Source of the DNA: Bimuria novae-zelandiae CBS 107.79
Lineage: Eukaryota > Ascomycota > Dothideomycetes > Pleosporales > Didymosphaeriaceae
Reading direction: 5' to 3'
DNA: 64,000 nt
Assembly (NCBI GenBank): GCA_010015655.1
Contig: ML976715.1
Location: 90,308 to 154,307, forward strand
The notes under the pieces were generated by a model that saw only the letters and a program-made list of their open reading frames with translations, searched no databases and was not told the origin of the DNA. Numbering within the stretch: the first letter of the stretch is position 1; the number at the start of each line of letters is the position of its first letter. The position numbers and the translations under genes were made by a program. This document shows, piece by piece, positions 58,753 through 64,000 of this stretch.

Positions 58753-60579
58753 ACGTGTTTCACTAGTCATTAAGCCACACTAGTTACTAAGCCACCCCAC
58801 CAAGATCGCGACGCGTCTCTACACAACACCCACGATGCCCACCACACAACGCACCCGCCAGCTTAAAAAGGAAGCCAGGCTAGCTCTATCGACCCATACG
58901 ATTTAGATAAGACAGGTTTCTAGCTACCGAAACGCTGCAAGGCTCTATGATATTAATCAATCTACCCTACGTCGACGTGTCAACGGTCACCTACCTCGGG
59001 CCGTTGCTAACGCCCAGAAACGAAAGCTACATCCTACAGAGGAGCAGGCTCTAGTAGAGTGGATACTAGACCTCAACCGACGTGGATTTCCACCTTACAT
59101 TATTAACGTACGTAGGATGGCCGACCATCTACTCGCTGCGCGCGGCCAGATCCCTGCCCTACAGCTAGTGGGTAAGAACTGGGTATCACGCTTCATTAAG
59201 GCTTAGCTAGAGCTATAGACTAAGTGGACTAGGAGCTTCCACAGTCAGCGCGCGCTCTATAAGGATCCTGTTAAGATCTCTACCTAGTATAAGCTTGTAG
59301 AGGAGACGCGACAGACATACGGCATACAGGATACAGACACCTATAACTTTAATAAGACAGGCTTCCTAATAGGGGTTGCCTCTACGTCTAGAGTAGTCAC
59401 CAGCTCAGACACTATAGGCAGGGCTATACACATATAGCTAGGTAATTAAGACTACGTTACAATAATTGAAGCTGTCTGCGCAGCTAGGTGGTCTATACTA
59501 CCCCTTATTATCCTACCTAGCAAGCTCCACTAGGCTAGCTAGTATACTAACCTACCTGCTGGCTGGGTACTAGCTGTTAGCGATAATGGCTAAATAATAG
59601 ATAGCTTAGGGCTTACCTGGCTAGAGCACTTTACGTAGCATATAGAGTCTCGTATAGTTAGCACCTGGCGGCTACTTATTCTAGATAGTTATAGTAGCCA
59701 TGCTACCCCTGAGTTTAATTAATACTATAGGATACACAGGATTATTAGCCTGTGTATGCCTGCCTATACGAGCCACCTCCTATAGCCTTTAAATATTAAC
59801 TATTTCTCACCTCTCAAGATAGCGTACGGATATAAAGTAACTAAGCTGGCCAGACAGCGTGTCTATTATATAGACAAGGAAGAGTTCCTGTCAATCTACC
59901 TACGTGTACGTAGGGCTGTTTTTACAGAGCAGAACATTAAGGCTGGCTTTTAAGCGATAGGGCTGGTGCCTACCTGTCCTAATCGGGTCCTCTTATGCCT
60001 AACTATAGTCAGGACACCGTCACCACTACAGACGGGCGCTGAGCCAGCATGGATAGCTAAAACGCCTCACACTACTACTCAGGTTAAGCAGCAGGCTAGG
60101 CTTATACGTAATTATTTATAACGACTGTCTTAGAGCCCTACACACTAGATGCTTAGGCAGCTAGTTAAGAGCTATTAGTATACTATAAATATAGTAACTC
60201 TCCTAGCAGAAGATATTAGGAAACTATAGGCTACTAATTAACGTCGTAGACAAAGACAGGAGAGGCGTAGGCAGTATATTGCCTTTAGAGGGGCTTTATA
60301 GGCTAAGGAAGGTCGAAGGCTAGCTATAGAGGCTAAAAGGGTGCTCTAGTAGGTAGAGTAGGAGGACCGTGCAGGACGATTACGAGTACTACCTATATAT
60401 AGTAACTGCTATAAGCAAGGCCATAGAAAGACTTAGTGTACCTAGAGATTATAGCTATTATATTAATCTATTTATATTAAATTTAACTATTGCGTTATTA
60501 AGCTATCGTGCAGAAAGCTGCGTCAGTTTTAGTGGGGTAGCTTAGTAACTGGTGTGGCTTAATAACTAGTGAAACACGT
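58753..60579 (+). mobile_element. Fot/pogo element 'Fot-d'
   Basis: The termini ACGTGTTTCACTAGTCATTA at 58753 and, on the other strand, from 60579 (ACGTGTTTCACTAGTTATTA) each carry two CACTAGTnAnTAAGCCAC motifs and then CCCCACCAA or CCCCACTAA. TA at 58751-58752 (shared with Fot-c) and 60580-60581 (shared with Fot-e copy 2). It is 1827 bp and the least RIP-damaged of the array. Confidence 0.93.
58835..60454 (+). pseudogene. Fot-d transposase (Fot1-like), few mutations from intact
   Basis: One frame of 540 codons from ATG 58835 to TAG 60454, the length of Fot1 transposase, broken by about twenty TAG/TAA. Domains: psq-type HTH ('NAARLYDINQSTLRRRVNGH'), Tc5-type DNA-binding domain ('LHPTEEQALVEWILDLNRRG'), first catalytic Asp position in 'TYNFNKTGFLIGVAS' (Asp changed to Asn), second in 'WRLLILDSYSSHATPEFN', then 'MPAYTSHLL.PLNINYFSPL'. 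A C-terminal 'CYKQGHRKT' looks like a zinc-knuckle remnant. Non-functional. Confidence 0.9.
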
Positions 60580-61757
60580 TAACGTGTTCGTGCACCCAAT
60601 ACACGGATTCAGCCAATGCACGCCAAACACCATAAACGCTCTATTAGAAATAAGGCTACAGAACCACCCACAAACAATATTATTATAAGATTTTCTACTA
60701 GGATAGTAAATTGATAGCTGCAATTCATTTGCACTATTTAAATCTATCTAGAAGCTTAACGTCGCGGCCACTCCGTGTAGATTTGGTTAGGGCAGTAGAT
60801 ACGCCCTTTAAGGCCTTCCTAACATTTGTAGTATTAATAACACGTTTCTGACGCTTTCTACTTTATAGAGATGGCTAAGAAGCTTTTCTCTTACTCCTTT
60901 AGATAGTTATAGAGCCTTTTTAGCGTTATTGGCAGACTTCTGGGCAGTGCGCTAAGCTACCTTTTTAGCTCTTTCCTTCTCCTTTGCCTTCTTCGCTGCC
61001 TTTCTCGCTGCACGCTTTTCTTGCTAGATTTTCTTCTTATATAGCTTAGCTACCTTCTTTAGCTTTGCTATTTTTACTTTTTAAAGCTACTATTGCTTAT
61101 CCTCTTGCTCCTTAATTAATTAACGATAACGTGCCTCCCTTACTTTCCTTAGTAACTATAAGATAGCCCTACTATAATACTCTTAGCGCTATTAAAGGTC
61201 TAAAGCTTTGCTCTTCTTATTACGCTTCTTCTTAATAGATAGCGCCTGCCTAAGCCTATTGTTGTCATGCTTAAGCAGCTCATTTTTAATAGATAGGTAG
61301 TAGAGTAATTAACAAAGCTTCTGTGTATCCTTACTACTTTAATTACTTACTATAGAGCGTATAAGCCTATCCATCTTTCTCTAGTTATAATCGCTAAGCC
61401 CTGATAAGGAGCTATTGCCTGATTCTTAATCCTGGGTGAACCTATTAAGGATAGGGTCAGGATCAGGTAGCTTGGTTGGTTGGTTGGTTGGTATTCATTT
61501 TTTGTCTAGTTGATGGGGATTAAGTCCACCATCTCGCCTCCTGAAGGGCATATACGACGTGCTAAGCTATAGAATTATAGTACTAACGCACTACCTTAGA
61601 AAGCATTTCTTGCCTGCGCGGGTATTGCTACCATGTCAAGCTACAGCTCCCCTTCCCGTTGGGGAGACTAAGCAGTGTATGTACTTTAGGGTAGATCCCT
61701 TATGTGTGTTCAGAGGCAGTTTAGTGCTGTGAGAAGAAAGAAAAGGAAAGAGTAAAT

Positions 61758-61821
61758 AGGTGTGGAGAGCCGGTGCTCTGTCGAATCGGAGCCGTGGCTC
61801 TGCGCGAGGAGAGCCTTTATA
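61758..61821. repeat. 64-bp internal module, copy 1, in the 901-bp insert
   Basis: It contains GTGCTCTGTCGAATCG and GGAGAGCCTTT with several GAGCC/GGCTC pairs that could fold. The second copy is 253 bp away at 62011-62073. Confidence 0.75.
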
Positions 61822-62010
61822 CCAGGCTTGGCGATGCCTGTGTCGAAGGAGATAGGTGTAGTAGGAAGGCAGAGCCAGGCCTGTCCTTCTTCTTTATCCC
61901 TAAGAGTCGTATGATATAAGGCCAGGCTGGCTGCCTTGTTTGCGTGTTGTGTCAGGTCAGGGACGCTGACAGTTGGTCTTTAGAGAGCTGCGGGCAGCTC
62001 TCGTCGTTAT

Positions 62011-62073
62011 AGGTATTAAGAGCTAGTGCTCTGTCGAATCGTGCTATAGCTCTTCGCATGGAGAGCCTTTGTA
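62011..62073. repeat. 63-bp internal module, copy 2, in the 901-bp insert
   Basis: Shares GTGCTCTGTCGAATCG and GGAGAGCCTTT with 61758-61821. The intervening bases differ by paired substitutions as well as simple changes. Confidence 0.75.
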
Positions 62074-63608
62074 TTTAGGCCTAGCAGGTGCCCATATCTT
62101 GCAAGAGCAAGGAGTGTCACGACTGTCTCCTTATCTTAGCTATAGTTATAGCCTTTAACTAAACGTGAAAATCTGAGTGGCGCACGGGCCATTTTAAAAA
62201 GATTTTAGCTTACCAGGGAGCTAAAAGACAAAATAGGGCAGCGCGCCTGCCACAACGCCTGTAGCTAAAAGAGGACGCTAGAAAACAGATTTACGAAGGC
62301 ATTTAAGTCGTGTTTTAACGAAAAATTGATGGATATCGACCTTTCGATGACCTGGAAAAGTTGATGTTCGGTGTCAGGATCAGGTAGCGATATACCTATG
62401 GCTCTAAAAGAGCTAAGGATAGTTAATTCCTTAAAAGAGGCCTTCCACGCATTCTAGAATAGGGGAAAGAAGTCGCCTTTAGTAATAGAAGCTAGGCCCT
62501 AGCTTCTATAAAGGTATCTTAATAGCTCTGCTGAGTAGGCTGTTAATAGAGGCTTAAACATCGTAACATTAAGTAGCTAAAGTGTATAAGTTAAATAAGG
62601 AGGCAGGACAGCAAGCAGGATCCTATTTTAATTATAGTAGTTAATAAAGTCTATAGTAATATAAGATCCGTGGTTATCTATAATTAAAAGTTAATATAAT
62701 CGTCGAGCCTTCTCTTTTATATAGCGATTAAACACCTACTTAAGCTAGGCAAGCCCGATATCGTTGTTCGTCTAGCTAGAGGATGATGAGGTAATAAAGA
62801 CTTTATAATATCCTGCCTTAATATCCTCTACCTAGCTTAATTAGATGTCCTTGTTAGCAGCCTTATAGATAAGGCTTGGCGGTAAAGCTAATCTATTAGC
62901 GTAGATACATGCTAGGAGCGTGATCCACGCGCGATTACTATCCTAGAGTAATGCCCTAACCTCCTTCTTCTCCTACATTTGTCTGCTAAATATCCTCTTT
63001 GTTCTACTAACGATACCAATCAGGACACCTTTTTTATCTATATTATAGATATAACGAGGATCTATGCGATATTAATCGATCTTACTATATACAAGATTAA
63101 AATAGAGGCGATATTTATCTACTAAATTAGCTTTATGGCGATTGCTGTCCATGCCGACGGTCTATTACGAGATAAGATAAATACTGTGTTAGTTAATAAA
63201 GCGGGTAACCTAGCTCTCGCTAACTGGCTCCTTTGCTATCGTTAAGGCAAAATTCTATATTATCTCTCTAGTAGGAGGTATATGTCTCTCTATAAGCCTT
63301 TTAATATATCGTACAAGCTCCTGCTCTTGCTGTAGGTTAAGCTTTTGCTAATTAATTGTGTTGGCTACACGCGTCGCGGTAACACCTTGGTGCCTTCGTA
63401 AGAGTGTAGATCGATTAACACCATATCTAGTAGCAATTTCTATATATAAAAAATCTTCTCCTGGTTCTCGCGATTCGATCTCATCTATCGCAGCTTGAAT
63501 TGGATCTATATTGGTGGAGTTATCGCGTGTTGAAAGTAGGGAGTTTTGACGCGTCGGATGTTCGGCGTGCATTGGCTGAATCCGTGCATTGGGTGCACGG
63601 ACACGTTA

Positions 63609-64000
63609 CTATGCTGACGCGCGTGCCGCCCCGGTTCGCGTGCCGCCCCACCAACCCCAGAACACCAGACAAGACACCAACTTTGACGCGTTGCATCTCA
63701 ACAATCATAGCAGCTATAGAGGCCACACTTAAAGTAATTAAATACGCTAAACTAGGAGAACGACCTTCGTATAGAGCAATTACTAAGTAGTATAGTGTAT
63801 TAAGATCTACGTTAGCCTAAAGACACTAAGGCTATTAAGCCCTACAGAAAGCCAAAAACACCTCCTAAAAGAAACTTAATCCATATTAAGAAGCTAAGCT
63901 TATATAATATATTAAAGATCTATCCCTAAAAGGGCTACCTCTAATAAGAGAGATAATATAAAATTACGCGTCCTTAATTACTAAAAAGTCTATAAGTTAG
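63609..64000 (+). mobile_element. Fot/pogo element 'Fot-f', left end, running off the window
   Basis: It begins after the TA at 63607-63608 with CTATGCTGACGCGCGTGCCG. It carries two CGCGTGCCGCCCC motifs about 17 bp apart followed by ACCAAC, the same plan as the other array members. The interior encodes a transposase start. The right end is outside the window, so the family boundary is inferred. Confidence 0.75.
63697..64000 (+). pseudogene. Fot-f transposase N-terminus, partial, RIP-mutated
   Basis: Translation gives 'ISTIIAAIEATLKVIKYAKL' and 'RPSYRAITK.YSVLRSTLA.RH', a psq-type HTH like those of Fot-b and Fot-e. 'LNPY.EAKLI.YIKDLSLKG' and 'LPLIREII.NYASLITKK' follow, with stops at Gln/Arg positions. 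The start codon is not certain. It continues beyond 64000. Confidence 0.7.

Larger units (their letters stand above)
61472..62372 (-). mobile_element. 901-bp non-LTR-like retroposed sequence of unknown family
   Basis: It is flanked by a perfect 16-bp duplication (61456-61471 and 62373-62388, GTCAGGATCAGGTAGC). Copy 1 of Fot-e has the site once. On the minus strand the insert ends in a tetranucleotide tail, (CCAA) repeated about five times. Long target duplications and a simple 3' tail are features of target-primed reverse transcription (LINE/SINE). It has no inverted termini, no open frame above 60 codons and almost no RIP. It contains two diverged 64-bp modules (61758-61821, 62011-62073). 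Alternatives are a 5'-truncated LINE, a long SINE-like element or a retroposed non-coding RNA. Confidence 0.75.
60734..63572 (-). pseudogene. Fot-e transposase copy 2, RIP-inactivated and interrupted
   Basis: ATG 63572 opens 74 codons with a psq-type HTH ('FLYIEIATRYGVNRSTLLRR'), longer than the same stretch in copy 1 because its Gln codons survive. The rest parallels copy 1 to TAG at 60734, apart from the insertion at 61472-62372 and scattered stops. The two copies carry partly different mutations, so a less damaged consensus could be inferred by alignment. Confidence 0.85.
60582..63606 (-). mobile_element. Fot/pogo element 'Fot-e' copy 2, carrying a 901-bp insertion
   Basis: Termini match Fot-e copy 1 (ACGTGTTCGTGCACCC at 60582; ACGTGTCCGTGCACCC on the minus strand from 63606). 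TA at 60580-60581 and 63607-63608. It is inverted relative to copy 1. Without the insertion and one 16-bp duplication it is about 2.1 kb. Confidence 0.92.

Noticed and set aside
61758..62073. Possible tRNA-like or pol III promoter in the 901-bp insert (TCGAATCG resembles part of a B box)
   Set aside because: The match to the B-box consensus is partial and no A box stands at the right distance, so I do not call a tRNA-derived SINE.
45321..64000. The transposon array as a host-gene cluster or CRISPR-like repeat array
   Set aside because: Each repeat pair is a transposon inverted terminus with TA flanks, and all coding remnants are transposases or retroelement proteins.

Overview
The window looks like a chromosome segment of a filamentous ascomycete (Pezizomycotina, probably a Dothideomycete). 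The evidence is short introns (47-137 bp) with GT...AG ends and CTAAC/CTGAC-like branch sites, a fungal catalase-peroxidase, a fungal two-domain CHR transporter, small F-box-like genes, and pervasive repeat-induced point mutation (RIP). In the repeats CpA has become TpA, so Gln and Trp codons read as TAG/TAA and Glu often reads as Lys. No tRNA, rRNA or CRISPR array is visible.

Layout. 1-1558: 3' part of a RIP-mutated hAT transposon. 1559-18187: a gene island of normal composition with a broken gene (2757-2970) next to a RIP block that holds a Fot/pogo element (3179-5030), a repeat-containing membrane protein (6644-7947), an F-box-like gene on the minus strand (8358-9338), a CHR-type chromate transporter (10272-12011), an intronless catalase-peroxidase katG (13040-15316), a second F-box-like gene (15625-17208) and the 5' stub of a third (17876-18052).

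18188-44325: a nest of LTR retrotransposons. Gypsy-A copy 1 (+) was hit by Gypsy-B (20153-34461, TSD GGTTA), which was itself hit by a second Gypsy-A copy (21777-29259, TSD CTTTT). Copia-1 (35217-40473, TSD ATTAT, with a 460-base assembly gap) also entered Gypsy-A copy 1. The nest abuts a truncated Copia-2 (about 40541-44325, minus strand) that carries a solo gypsy LTR and sits inside a fragment of a DDE_1 transposase gene.

45321-64000: five or six Fot/pogo-type DNA transposons of five families joined end to end, mostly sharing single TA dinucleotides, so that junctions read ACGTTAACGT. They carry secondary insertions: a 128-bp hAT-type MITE (45751-45878), a 7.2-kb chromodomain Gypsy-C (50104-57288, TSD ACGTC) and a 901-bp non-LTR-like retroposed sequence with a 16-bp target duplication (61472-62372).

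The host genes do not form an obvious pathway or cluster. KatG (peroxide removal) and the CHR transporter are neighbours on the same strand, but a functional link is only a guess. The most unusual signals are the transposon concatemer with paired subterminal motifs, the 901-bp retroposed sequence, and an antisense coding-like tract with intron signatures between the chromodomain and the 3' LTR of Gypsy-C.
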